Shown here in pieces: positions 27,875 through 35,718 of a stretch of DNA of 64,000 bases. This DNA comes from an uncultured Ligilactobacillus sp. (GTDB taxonomy: Bacteria; Bacillota; Bacilli; Lactobacillales; Lactobacillaceae). The position numbers were made by a program, and so were the translations under genes. The DNA lies in NCBI GenBank assembly GCA_944326135.1, contig CALVCU010000005.1, positions 30,765 to 94,764 on the forward strand. Direction: 5' to 3'. How positions within the stretch are numbered: position 1 is the first letter of the stretch; each line of letters starts with the position of its first letter. The notes under the pieces were generated by a model. The model worked only from the letters and a program-made list of their open reading frames with translations. It had not been told where the DNA came from and searched no databases.

Positions 27875-29073
27875 TGTTGAATATGCAACCATATCAAGAT
27901 CCTTGGTATTTTATATTACTTTCAATTGGCTTATTGCCAATAATGATTGGATTACTTTATGGTAAAAGATTTAATACATATCAGACAGTAATTTCAATTG
28001 CATTTTTATGGCTAACTTTTGGTGGAATTAAATGGCATCAAGGAATTGCATTAATTGCTTATGTTATTTTTGAATTATTGTTAATTGCTTGGTATTTTAA
28101 ATATCGTCAAAAAAATAATAAAACATGGGTATTTTGTCTTGCGGTAATTTTAGCTATTTTACCGTTAGTCATTGTCAAAATAACTCCTGCAATTGACTTT
28201 GGAAGAGAATCGATTATTGGATTTTTAGGAATCAGTTATTTAACATTTAAAGTTGTTGGAATGATAATGGAAATTCGTGATGGAATGATTAAAAAGTTTG
28301 ATTTATGGACAACTTTTCAATTTATTATCTTTTTCCCAACGATTTCATCTGGACCAATTGATCGTTATCGTCGTTTTGAAAAAGATTTTAAATCAATTCC
28401 AGAACGTGAAAAATATACAGAAATGCTTGGTAAGGCAGTACATTATATCTTTTTAGGATTTATGTACAAATTCTTACTTTCTTATTTCTTTGGAGAAATA
28501 CTATTACCTAAGGTTGCCCATTTAGCTTTAGCACATGGTGGTTGGTCAGTATGGACCTTTGCATATGGATATGTTTATGCCATGGATCTATTCTTTGATT
28601 TTGCAGGGTATAGTTTATTTGCAGTCGCAACCAGTTATGTAATGGGAATTGAAACTCCAATGAACTTTAATAAACCATTTATTTCACATAATGTAAAAGA
28701 CTTCTGGAATAGATGGCATATGACGTTGTCATTCTGGTTTAGAGATTACATTTACATGAGACTTGTTTTCTTCATGATGAAGAAAAGAATATTAAAAAGT
28801 AGAATCTCAATGGCTAATATAGGTTATCTAACATTATTCCTTATTATGGGATTCTGGCATGGATTAACTTGGTATTATATTGCATATGGTTTATTCCAAG
28901 GGTTTGCAATGATTATCTGTGATGCATGGCAAAGATTTAAGAAGAAGCACCGTAAATATATTCCACATAATAAATTTACAGAATGTTTTGCAATCTTCTT
29001 AACATTTAATGTTATCTGTTTTAGTCTCTTGATTTTCTCAGGATTCTTAAATACACTATTTGTTGTACATTAA
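27874..29073 (+). CDS. dltB: D-alanyl transfer protein DltB (MBOAT)
   Basis: DltB is a membrane-bound O-acyltransferase with about 11 helices and 399 residues. It carries D-alanine across the membrane with DltC and DltX. MBOAT signatures include FNKPFISHNVKDFWNRWHMTLS and the catalytic His in LIMGFWHGLTWYY. It overlaps dltA by one base (TAATG). Confidence 0.97.
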   Translation: MLNMQPYQDPWYFILLSIGLLPIMIGLLYGKRFNTYQTVISIAFLWLTFGGIKWHQGIALIAYVIFELLLIAWYFKYRQKNNKTWVFCLAVILAILPLVIVKITPAIDFGRESIIGFLGISYLTFKVVGMIMEIRDGMIKKFDLWTTFQFIIFFPTISSGPIDRYRRFEKDFKSIPEREKYTEMLGKAVHYIFLGFMYKFLLSYFFGEILLPKVAHLALAHGGWSVWTFAYGYVYAMDLFFDFAGYSLFAVATSYVMGIETPMNFNKPFISHNVKDFWNRWHMTLSFWFRDYIYMRLVFFMMKKRILKSRISMANIGYLTLFLIMGFWHGLTWYYIAYGLFQGFAMIICDAWQRFKKKHRKYIPHNKFTECFAIFLTFNVICFSLLIFSGFLNTLFVVH

Positions 29074-29097
29074 TAAATAAAAGTGAGGTTATATAAA

Positions 29098-29328
29098 ATG
29101 AAAGATCAAGTATTAGAAATTTTAGCAGATGTTACAGGCAGTGACGAAGTAAAGAAAGATTTAGACGTAAATATTTTTGAAACTGGCTTATTAGATTCAA
29201 TGGGTACGGTACAATTTTTACTTGAACTACAAAATCAATTAGGCGTAGATGTTCCTGTTTCTGAATTTGATCGTTCAGAATGGGAAACACCAAATAAAAT
29301 TATTGCGAAAGTTGAAAGCATGAAATAA
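29098..29328 (+). CDS. dltC: D-alanyl carrier protein DltC
   Basis: DltC is an acyl-carrier-type protein of 76 residues. The phosphopantetheine serine is in GLLDSMGTV near residue 36. It starts at ATG 29098 behind GAGGTTATAT. The longer frame from 29083 covers that ribosome site. It overlaps dltD by one base. Confidence 0.96.
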   Translation: MKDQVLEILADVTGSDEVKKDLDVNIFETGLLDSMGTVQFLLELQNQLGVDVPVSEFDRSEWETPNKIIAKVESMK

Positions 29329-30605
29329 TGAAACTCAAAAATAAACTTTTTCAAATATTTGGACCTATAGTTGTAGCTGCGGTTCTATTGATTGCTTTAT
29401 TAATTTCACCATTTAATTTCAGAAGTTTTAATAAAAAAGTAATTCAGGAAGCAGCAGTTTCTCAATCTACTAACGTTTTTAAAGGAACAGCTATTAAGAA
29501 AAAGGCTTTAGAAGAAGGATATGTCCCATTCATGGGATCTTCTGAATTATCACGAATGGATCCAATGCATCCATCTGTACTTGCAGAAAAATACAATCGA
29601 AATTATCGTCCTTTTTTATTGGGAGCAGCAGGTTCGCAATCACTCTCTCAATTTTGGGGAATGCAAGGGATAAATAAGCAATTAAAAAATAAAAAAGTAG
29701 TTTTTATTATTTCACCACAATGGTTCGTTAAAGATGGAATAAATAAGAATGCTTTTGCAATGTATTATTCCAATTTGCAAGCAGTTACGTGGTTAAAGTC
29801 AGCTCAAGATACTTTAATGGATCGTTATGCAGCACGACGATTACTTGATATGCCATCTGCACATAATGATAAATTAATTGAGCAATGTCTTCTTCAAGTT
29901 GCTGCTGGACAAGAGTTAACATCTTCAGAAAAAATTTATTTAGATTTAAAATATAATGAATTAAAACATGAAGATCAGTTATTCTCAACGATTGGTATGT
30001 CTGATCGTGTTGAAAAAATAAACAAGGCAGCTGAGCAACTCCCATCTACATATAATTATCAAGAATTAGATAATATTGCTTACCATATGGGAGTAGATGG
30101 AACAACAAATAATAAGTTTAATATTAAGAACTCTTTCTATAGTAATCGATTAAAGAAACAAATTGGAAAATTAAAGAATGAACAATCAAACTTTAATTAT
30201 GTATCTTCTCCAGAATTTGGAGATTTTCAATTAGTATTAAATCAATTTGCAAAAAATAATACAGACGTGTTATTTATTATTCCACCAGTAAATGCAAAAT
30301 GGGCTAAGTATACTGGCTTGAAGATGTCAATGATTGATCAATTTAATAAGAAAATTAAGTATCAATTACAAAGCCAAGGATTTAATAATATTGTAGATTT
30401 AACTAAAGATGGTGAGAAGCCATACTTTATGGAAGATACAATACATTTAGGTTGGCGTGGTTGGCTAAAAGTTGATAAGTATGTAAATCCATTTTTAACT
30501 GAAAAGCAACCTGAACCTAAATATCATATTAATAACTATTTCTATAATGAAAGTTGGCATAAGATGCAAGGAGACAAACTTGATCAATTCTTAGCTAATC
30601 ATTAG
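29328..30605 (+). CDS. dltD: D-alanyl-lipoteichoic acid biosynthesis protein DltD
   Basis: DltD is a membrane-anchored SGNH-like hydrolase/transferase acting outside the membrane in D-alanylation. It has 425 residues. An N-terminal helix lies at about 12-28, the catalytic Ser in FMGSSELSRMDPMHPS near residue 68, and the Asp/His pair in MEDTIHLGWRGW at about 370. It ends the operon before a strong terminator. Confidence 0.96.
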   Translation: MKLKNKLFQIFGPIVVAAVLLIALLISPFNFRSFNKKVIQEAAVSQSTNVFKGTAIKKKALEEGYVPFMGSSELSRMDPMHPSVLAEKYNRNYRPFLLGAAGSQSLSQFWGMQGINKQLKNKKVVFIISPQWFVKDGINKNAFAMYYSNLQAVTWLKSAQDTLMDRYAARRLLDMPSAHNDKLIEQCLLQVAAGQELTSSEKIYLDLKYNELKHEDQLFSTIGMSDRVEKINKAAEQLPSTYNYQELDNIAYHMGVDGTTNNKFNIKNSFYSNRLKKQIGKLKNEQSNFNYVSSPEFGDFQLVLNQFAKNNTDVLFIIPPVNAKWAKYTGLKMSMIDQFNKKIKYQLQSQGFNNIVDLTKDGEKPYFMEDTIHLGWRGWLKVDKYVNPFLTEKQPEPKYHINNYFYNESWHKMQGDKLDQFLANH

Positions 30606-30612
30606 TTATTAA

Positions 30613-30648
30613 ACAAGAGATGTGATAACTCACATCTCTTGTTTTTTT
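30613..30648 (+). terminator. Strong terminator between dltD and apbE
   Basis: ACAAGAGATGTGA (30613-30625) pairs perfectly with TCACATCTCTTGT (30630-30642), and seven T follow. The converging apbE stop (complement of 30630-30632) lies in the stem, so this hairpin also follows apbE on the - strand. Confidence 0.9.
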
Positions 30649-31541
30649 ATAAATTCGTTAATTGTATGATCTTTATATACAAAAATTGATCGTAATAGAC
30701 TAGGATTGAAATTTGTAATTTTGTTATTAAAAAATAATCGGCTAGATTCAATTTCACCTGCAAGTGAAGTTGTACAAAAGACAGTTACAGACATTAAATT
30801 AGTTGAATAGGGGAAACCAGTTTTAGAGTCTAAAATATGGTGAAATGTTTTTCCATTTTTAATAAATTGTCGTTCATAAATACCAGATGTTACAACAGAG
30901 CAGGGAGGAGTGATAACATTCTTAATTGCTTCTCCTCTTTTTTTCCATGGATCTTGAATGCCAATTCGCCATAATCCATCACTATGTAAGGGACAATTAC
31001 CAATTAATAATAAATTTCCGCCTAAATTTATTATTCCTGATTTAATGCCATAACTTTGCCATAGATTTTTTAAGCGATCAGCTATATATCCTTTTCCGAT
31101 AGCGCCTAAATCTAATTGCATATTTTTTCGTTTTAAATAAACATTATTGTTTGGCAAAATTTCAATATCTTCAGGATTTATTATTTTTTTTAATTTTTCA
31201 ATTTCGTTTGGAAATGGAATTTTAGCGTTTCGTGTTCCAATATCCCATGCTTTTACTAATGGACCGATTGCAACATTAAATCCAAAATTTTGTAGACTTA
31301 TTTCTTTTGATATCTTTATTAAATCGTATGTTGGATCAGAAACTTTAACTGCTTTTTTTCCTGAATTCAAATTAAGTTTACTGATTTCAGAATCGTTTTT
31401 ATAAATTGAAAAAATCTTATCATAGTAATTAACAATTTTTTTTGCTGGTTCAAAAATCACTTTCGATTGTTTATTGAAAACTGTAAAAGAAACATTAGTA
31501 CCTAATGCTCTAAAAGAGTAATTATATGTTTTTATGCTCAT
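30630..31541 (-). CDS. apbE: FAD:protein FMN transferase (ApbE), apparently cytosolic
   Basis: ApbE uses FAD and Mg to attach FMN to Ser or Thr of target proteins. It has 303 residues. The family motifs LDLGAIGKGYIAD, SGIINLGGN, SGIYERQF and HHILDSKTGFP are present. The metal-site region near the C-terminus reads LAGEIESS, where many relatives have an Asp. The N-terminus MSIKTYNYSFRALGTN has no signal peptide or lipobox, so it should act in the cytoplasm, unlike most characterised bacterial ApbE proteins. It starts 9 bases after the PAS gene, and its AAGGAGAG site overlaps that gene's stop. The PAS protein ends in a motif like ApbE targets. Confidence 0.93.
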   Translation of the reverse strand: MSIKTYNYSFRALGTNVSFTVFNKQSKVIFEPAKKIVNYYDKIFSIYKNDSEISKLNLNSGKKAVKVSDPTYDLIKISKEISLQNFGFNVAIGPLVKAWDIGTRNAKIPFPNEIEKLKKIINPEDIEILPNNNVYLKRKNMQLDLGAIGKGYIADRLKNLWQSYGIKSGIINLGGNLLLIGNCPLHSDGLWRIGIQDPWKKRGEAIKNVITPPCSVVTSGIYERQFIKNGKTFHHILDSKTGFPYSTNLMSVTVFCTTSLAGEIESSRLFFNNKITNFNPSLLRSIFVYKDHTINEFIKKQEM

Positions 31542-31550
31542 AATCTCTCC

Positions 31551-32111
31551 TTAAATTTCAGATGCCCCGGAAATTGCATCACTATCAGTGTCAGAATTTA
31601 AATCTAAAATGTCTTGTTCTACCATTTTGCGGTATTTTTCTTGATTTTTATCACTGTAATGAAAACTTGATTCTTGGTTTGTATCTAAATTTTTATTTTG
31701 TGATTCTATGAAGCCACCGTATCTATATTTATCAATTAATCCAGTAATGTTTTCTGTAATTTGCATACATCCTAGATAATGTTTTTTATTATCTTTGATG
31801 CTAACTAATTTTAAATTGAAATATTGATCATCTACTTTCAATGCACGTTCAAATTGATCCATTTTATTGTGACGAAACCTTTCCAATATATCAAACATAG
31901 ATGGTAAATTTGTAAAGTCTAATTGAGAATTAACTTTTTCTCCAATTTTATAATTATTTGAGAGTGGATTGATAACAAATTTTAAATGGCCTGTTTGATC
32001 TATAAAACGAATTTCAATTGGTAATCCTTCAAGAATAAAATTGAGTTTTTTAATATCAATTTTTCCATGTATCATTTTAAATTCATTCTCTATATGATTA
32101 TTGTTATTCAT
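31551..32111 (-). CDS. PAS-domain protein with C-terminal flavinylation-like motif
   Basis: This 186-residue soluble protein starts at ATG 32111 behind GAGGTAC. Residues of about 25-130 resemble a PAS_10-type sensor domain: LEGLPIEIRFIDQTGHLKF at the start and YLGCMQITENITG as the closing strand and helix. A charged linker of about 45 residues follows. The last residues are S-D-A-I-S-G-A-S-E-I, matching the Asp-x-x-Ser/Thr-Gly-Ala-Ser/Thr pattern that ApbE modifies with FMN; the acceptor would be Ser184 (codon at 31560-31562, complement). There is no signal peptide or membrane segment. The PAS call is from pattern recognition; flavinylation is inferred from the motif and from the adjacent apbE. 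Confidence 0.75.
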   Translation of the reverse strand: MNNNNHIENEFKMIHGKIDIKKLNFILEGLPIEIRFIDQTGHLKFVINPLSNNYKIGEKVNSQLDFTNLPSMFDILERFRHNKMDQFERALKVDDQYFNLKLVSIKDNKKHYLGCMQITENITGLIDKYRYGGFIESQNKNLDTNQESSFHYSDKNQEKYRKMVEQDILDLNSDTDSDAISGASEI

Positions 32112-32209
32112 ATTTAGTACCTCATATTAAATAAAAATTCACACAATGTTAATTGAATATCAATGGTCGCAATTGTTGTTTTGTGATACCATATATTAGG
32201 TATAGTATC

Positions 32210-32242
32210 GAAATTATCATATGCTAGTTTTGTGATAATTTC
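32210..32242 (+). promoter_or_regulatory. Inverted repeat upstream of the penicillin-binding protein gene
   Basis: GAAATTATCA (32210-32219) and TGATAATTTC (32233-32242) are perfect inverted repeats with a 13-base spacer. They lie just downstream of a -10-like TATAGT (32201-32206) and 45 bases before the gene. This could be an operator or a leader hairpin; there is no T run, so it is not a terminator. Confidence 0.5.
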
Positions 32243-32286
32243 AATTAATTATTAATTTGAAGATGATTAAGTGACGGTGAAACCTT

Positions 32287-34368
32287 TTGAAAATTTTTAA
32301 AAAGAAGCATAATTTGCCTCAAAATACACATGGTACCCATGATACCAATAGTATTCCCTTTAGATTAAACTTTTTGTTTGTAATTGTATTTTTGCTTTTT
32401 GCAGCGTTAATTATTCAATTAGCACATTTACAAATTATCGATGGGAAAAAATATGCATATGAAGCAGCTAATAGTAATATGCAGACAGAGACTAAAAATG
32501 TTCCGCGTGGGATGATTTATGATTCTTCTGGAAAATTATTAGTTTCTAATAATGCAACAACTGCTATTACATATACTAAGCCATTATCGGTTACTTCAAA
32601 TCAAATGTATCAAGTAGCAAATAATTTAGTTAACTATATAACTGTGGATACATCCCAATTAACAGATAATATGAAAGAAGCATATTATTTAGGTAACACT
32701 GAAAATGAAGAAAAAGTTCAAAAACATATTAAAGATGCAAATTCAGTTACTGGTTCAAAATTATATGATGAAGAACTTGAATATGTCGAAAAGCATAATT
32801 TAGCAAGTGATTTATCTCCAAAACAACAGCAAGCAGCTGTTTTATATAATAAAATGAACAGTGCCTATTCTTTATCTACGATTATGCTAAAATCTTCAGA
32901 TGTATCTGACGTTGAAATGGCTCAAGTTGGTGCCCATTTGTCTGATTTACCTGGAGTTAAAATTGGAACAAATTGGACACGTGATTATCCAAATGGAGAA
33001 TCAATTAAAAGTATTGTTGGTACTGTAACAACCGAAAAACAGGGACTTCCAAGTGATCAAATTAATTCTTTATTAGCAAAGGGATACTCGAGAAATGATA
33101 GTATTGGTTCAAGTTATATTGAATCTCAATATGAAGATATCTTAAAGGGTGATAAAGAAGTTATCAAGGTGGAAACACAAAATAATAAGATTAAAAAAGA
33201 AATTAAACAATATGGTGGAAGTTCTGGCGATGATATTCAATTGACAATTAATGCTAAATTCCAGGAAGAAGTTCAAAATATTATTAAGAACTTGGAAAAT
33301 AGTGTAGCTTCATCCAATCCATATGTTCCAGGCGCATATGCTGTTGTTATGAATCCTAATACAGGTGCTGTATATGCATTAGCTGGTGTTAGTCGTGATG
33401 TGAAAACTGGAAAAGTAACTGATAATGCCATTGGTGCAATTAATCAGACATATGTAATGGGATCAGTCGTTAAAGGTGCGATGGTAATGGGGGCTCTTGA
33501 AGAAGGAGTTATTACACCTACGAATAATACTTTGGAAGAACAACCAATTAAGTTAGCTGGTACTGCAGATAAAACATCTTGGTTTAATAAAAACGGTTCA
33601 GCTAATATGCCATTAACAGCTCAAGAAGCCTTAGAAGTATCTTCTAACACATATATGATGCAATTAGTATTAAAAGAAGCAGGATTAACATATCATTCTG
33701 GAATGTCACTTTCAGGAATGTCGACTTCAATTTTTGATAAAATGAGAAATAACTTTAAACAATATGGTTTAGGAGTTAAAACAGGAATTGATATTCCAGG
33801 TGAGTCTGCTGGATTTGAAGGACCATCAACTAAGTCTGATATTGGTAAGGCACTTGACTTGTCATTTGGTAACTATGATTCATATACGACATTGCAATTA
33901 GCACAATATATATCTACCATTGCAAATGGTGGTTATCGTTTGCAACCACATGTACTTGATTCTGTTCATAAGAGTGGTTCAAATGGAAAGATGGGGCAAA
34001 CACTATATCAATTTATGCCTAATGTTTTAAATGTAGTAAGTGGGACATCTGCAGAGTGGAATGTTGTTAAAACAGGTTTATATGATGTTGTTCATGGAAA
34101 TAATCAATATATAACTGGTAAATATTTAGCAGATGTTAAACCAGAGGTCGCAGCTAAAACTGGTACAGCACAAACTTATTATGGAAATACTGAAACTGAA
34201 ACTTTAAGTGCGGTTTCATACGCTCCATATAATAATCCACAAGTTGCTATCGCAGTAGCATTCCCAGGAATGGCTGCAGATACGAAGAATAAGGTTAACT
34301 TGCAAGCTGTTGAACAAATTTATAGTGCATATTGGAAGTATGTGCAATCAAGTGATGGATTTAAATAA
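32287..34368 (+). CDS. Class B penicillin-binding protein, PBP2B-like transpeptidase
   Basis: This is a peptidoglycan transpeptidase with 693 residues. A short basic N-terminus precedes one membrane helix at about 27-47. The dimerisation domain (VPRGMIYDSSGKLL) follows, then the transpeptidase domain. Active-site motifs are S-x-x-K in GSVVKGAMV near residue 400, S-x-N in SSNTYM and K-T-G in AAKTGTAQ. The start is TTG 32287, with only a weak ribosome site (GACGGTGA), so the exact start is less sure. The location next to rpmG is usual for lactobacilli and outside the division cluster. Confidence 0.92.
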   Translation: MKIFKKKHNLPQNTHGTHDTNSIPFRLNFLFVIVFLLFAALIIQLAHLQIIDGKKYAYEAANSNMQTETKNVPRGMIYDSSGKLLVSNNATTAITYTKPLSVTSNQMYQVANNLVNYITVDTSQLTDNMKEAYYLGNTENEEKVQKHIKDANSVTGSKLYDEELEYVEKHNLASDLSPKQQQAAVLYNKMNSAYSLSTIMLKSSDVSDVEMAQVGAHLSDLPGVKIGTNWTRDYPNGESIKSIVGTVTTEKQGLPSDQINSLLAKGYSRNDSIGSSYIESQYEDILKGDKEVIKVETQNNKIKKEIKQYGGSSGDDIQLTINAKFQEEVQNIIKNLENSVASSNPYVPGAYAVVMNPNTGAVYALAGVSRDVKTGKVTDNAIGAINQTYVMGSVVKGAMVMGALEEGVITPTNNTLEEQPIKLAGTADKTSWFNKNGSANMPLTAQEALEVSSNTYMMQLVLKEAGLTYHSGMSLSGMSTSIFDKMRNNFKQYGLGVKTGIDIPGESAGFEGPSTKSDIGKALDLSFGNYDSYTTLQLAQYISTIANGGYRLQPHVLDSVHKSGSNGKMGQTLYQFMPNVLNVVSGTSAEWNVVKTGLYDVVHGNNQYITGKYLADVKPEVAAKTGTAQTYYGNTETETLSAVSYAPYNNPQVAIAVAFPGMAADTKNKVNLQAVEQIYSAYWKYVQSSDGFK

Positions 34369-34375
34369 TAATATA

Positions 34376-34408
34376 AAAGAGATCAGTTATTCTGATCTCT
34401 TTTTTTGT
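34376..34408 (+). terminator. Intrinsic terminator after the penicillin-binding protein gene
   Basis: AAAGAGATCAG (34376-34386) pairs with CTGATCTCTTT (34392-34402), followed by a T run. Confidence 0.88.
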
Positions 34409-34418
34409 AAAACAATCC

Positions 34419-34440
34419 TGTCAAGGAATTTTCCTTAACA
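34419..34440 (+). promoter_or_regulatory. Near-perfect palindrome upstream of rpmG
   Basis: The site reads TGTCAAGGAATTTTCCTTAACA, which is symmetric except at one arm position and the centre. It lies about 105 bases before rpmG, in the gap after the terminator. It could be an operator or part of the promoter region; no regulator is suggested by the sequence. Confidence 0.35.
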
Positions 34441-34546
34441 AATCACAAAAAAATCTGGAATTATTAATTGAAAAATGTTATCATATTATCGTTGAAGAGA
34501 TTAAACCTTTTTATTTAGATAGAATTATTAGTTGGAGGTCAGTTCA

Positions 34547-34696
34547 ATGCGTGTAAATATTACATTAGAATGCACTGAATGTGGTGAACAAACATATTTA
34601 TCAAACAAAAATAAACGTAATAATCCAGATCGTTTAGAATTAAAGAAGTATTGCCCACGTTGCCACAAAGTGACATTGCATCGTGAAACAAAATAA
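34547..34696 (+). CDS. rpmG: 50S ribosomal protein L33 (zinc-binding form)
   Basis: L33 is a 49-residue large-subunit protein. It begins [18 protein letters not shown] and ends [12 protein letters not shown], with two CxxC pairs (CTEC, CPRC), so it is the zinc-binding paralogue. It starts at ATG 34547 behind TGGAGGTC. Confidence 0.96.
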   Translation: MRVNITLECTECGEQTYLSNKNKRNNPDRLELKKYCPRCHKVTLHRETK

Positions 34697-34723
34697 CAAC
34701 AGGACTAAAAACCTGTTGTTTTT
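34695..34723 (+). terminator. Intrinsic terminator overlapping the rpmG stop
   Basis: AACAACAGG (34695-34703) pairs with CCTGTTGTT (34712-34720), followed by T-rich sequence; the first arm uses bases of the stop codon. A second weaker hairpin (CATCCC 34735-34740 with GGGATG 34747-34752, then TTTTA) follows before the rhomboid gene. Confidence 0.8.
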
Positions 34724-34805
34724 CTTTTAAAACTCATCCCGGTTAAGGGATGTTTTATTATCTGATGATATGTAATCGGTGTCAATGTTATTAGGAGGAA
34801 AACAA

Positions 34806-35461
34806 GTGATAAATAAACAGTCAAAAGTAACAGTGATATTGATAGCAATTAATATTATCATTTTTTTGCTAATGACAATTGACGGAGGCTCAACTTCAGC
34901 AAATGTTTTGATTTCATTTGGTGCGAAAGATAATTTATTAATTGCTGATGGACAATTTTGGCGTTTATTTACCGCAATGTTCTTACATATCGGATTTCAA
35001 CATATTGTACTCAATATGGTAACCTTGTACTTTTAGGCTCTCAGATTGAATATATTTTTGGATCAATACGATTTTTAATTATATATTTAATTAGTGGAAT
35101 TGGTGGAAATATAGTGAGTTTTGCTTTAAGTCCTTCTATTTCTGCAGGAGCTAGTACAGCAATTTTCGGATTATTTGGAGCTTATCTTGCTTTGGGTTTA
35201 GAATTTAAACAAAATCCTTATATACAAACTGTTGCTAAGCAATTTTTTATTTTAGTAATATTAAATTTAATTAGTGATTTATCTGGATCAATCGATATTT
35301 GGGGACATATAGGAGGACTTATTACTGGTTTCTTATTAGCATTTATTGTGGGAGTTCCTCAATTAGGGAAAATTAAATCATCTAAAAGATGGTTAGCAGG
35401 TATAACGGTAATTTTATTGTTTTCTGTATTTTATTCGATTGGGTTAAATAACATTTACTAA
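34806..35461 (+). pseudogene. Rhomboid family intramembrane protease, split by a frameshift
   Basis: Two consecutive frames together make one rhomboid protease. The first part starts at GTG 34806 behind AGGAGG and ends QHIVLNMVTLY-Phe-stop at TAG 35034-35036. The second frame continues without loss as LGSQIEYIFGSIRFLIIYL. One base is missing in the four-T run at 35031-35034; five T would restore the frame as LYFLGSQ. The second part keeps the catalytic Ser region SAGASTAIFGLFGA and the His of IWGHIGGL. Neither half would be active alone. The cause could be a real mutation, slippage or a sequencing error. It lies between rpmG and yqgQ, as in related genomes. Confidence 0.88.
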
Positions 35462-35487
35462 AAGCAGATAAGAAGGAGATGTTTCTA

Positions 35488-35706
35488 GTGCGAACCTATT
35501 ATGATGTACAGCAATATCTTAAACAATTTGGCGTTTTTATATATGTCGGAAAAAGATTATGGGATATTGAACTAACAGCTATTGAGTTGGATCATTTATA
35601 TAAAGCAGGCGTAATTGAAAAAAAGACTTATTTAACTGCTAAAATGGTTTTAGAAAAGGAACATCGTGAAGAATTAAAGCGTGAAGAAGCAAAACAAAAT
35701 AATTAG
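35488..35706 (+). CDS. yqgQ: YqgQ family protein
   Basis: YqgQ proteins are small (about 70 residues), helical, of unknown function and nearly always upstream of glucokinase in Bacilli. I start at GTG 35488, 9 bases after AAGGAG, giving the family start MRTYYDVQQYLKQFG and 72 residues. The in-frame ATG 35479 directly abuts the ribosome site. It lies 12 bases before glcK. Confidence 0.88.
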   Translation: MRTYYDVQQYLKQFGVFIYVGKRLWDIELTAIELDHLYKAGVIEKKTYLTAKMVLEKEHREELKREEAKQNN

Positions 35707-35718
35707 GAGGAACTTCAA

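Noticed and set aside
32124..32152. A - strand promoter TTAACA-17-TAATAT for the PAS gene
   Set aside because: The -10 abuts the ribosome site of the PAS gene, so the transcript would lose it; the real start is probably further upstream.
34958..35040. A separate gene starting at 34958
   Set aside because: The first part of that frame is out-of-frame rhomboid sequence; homology begins only at LGSQIEYIFG, so it is the second half of a split gene.
35025..35040. Programmed -1 frameshift in the rhomboid gene
   Set aside because: No X-XXY-YYZ heptamer or strong downstream structure is visible; a lost T is the simpler explanation.
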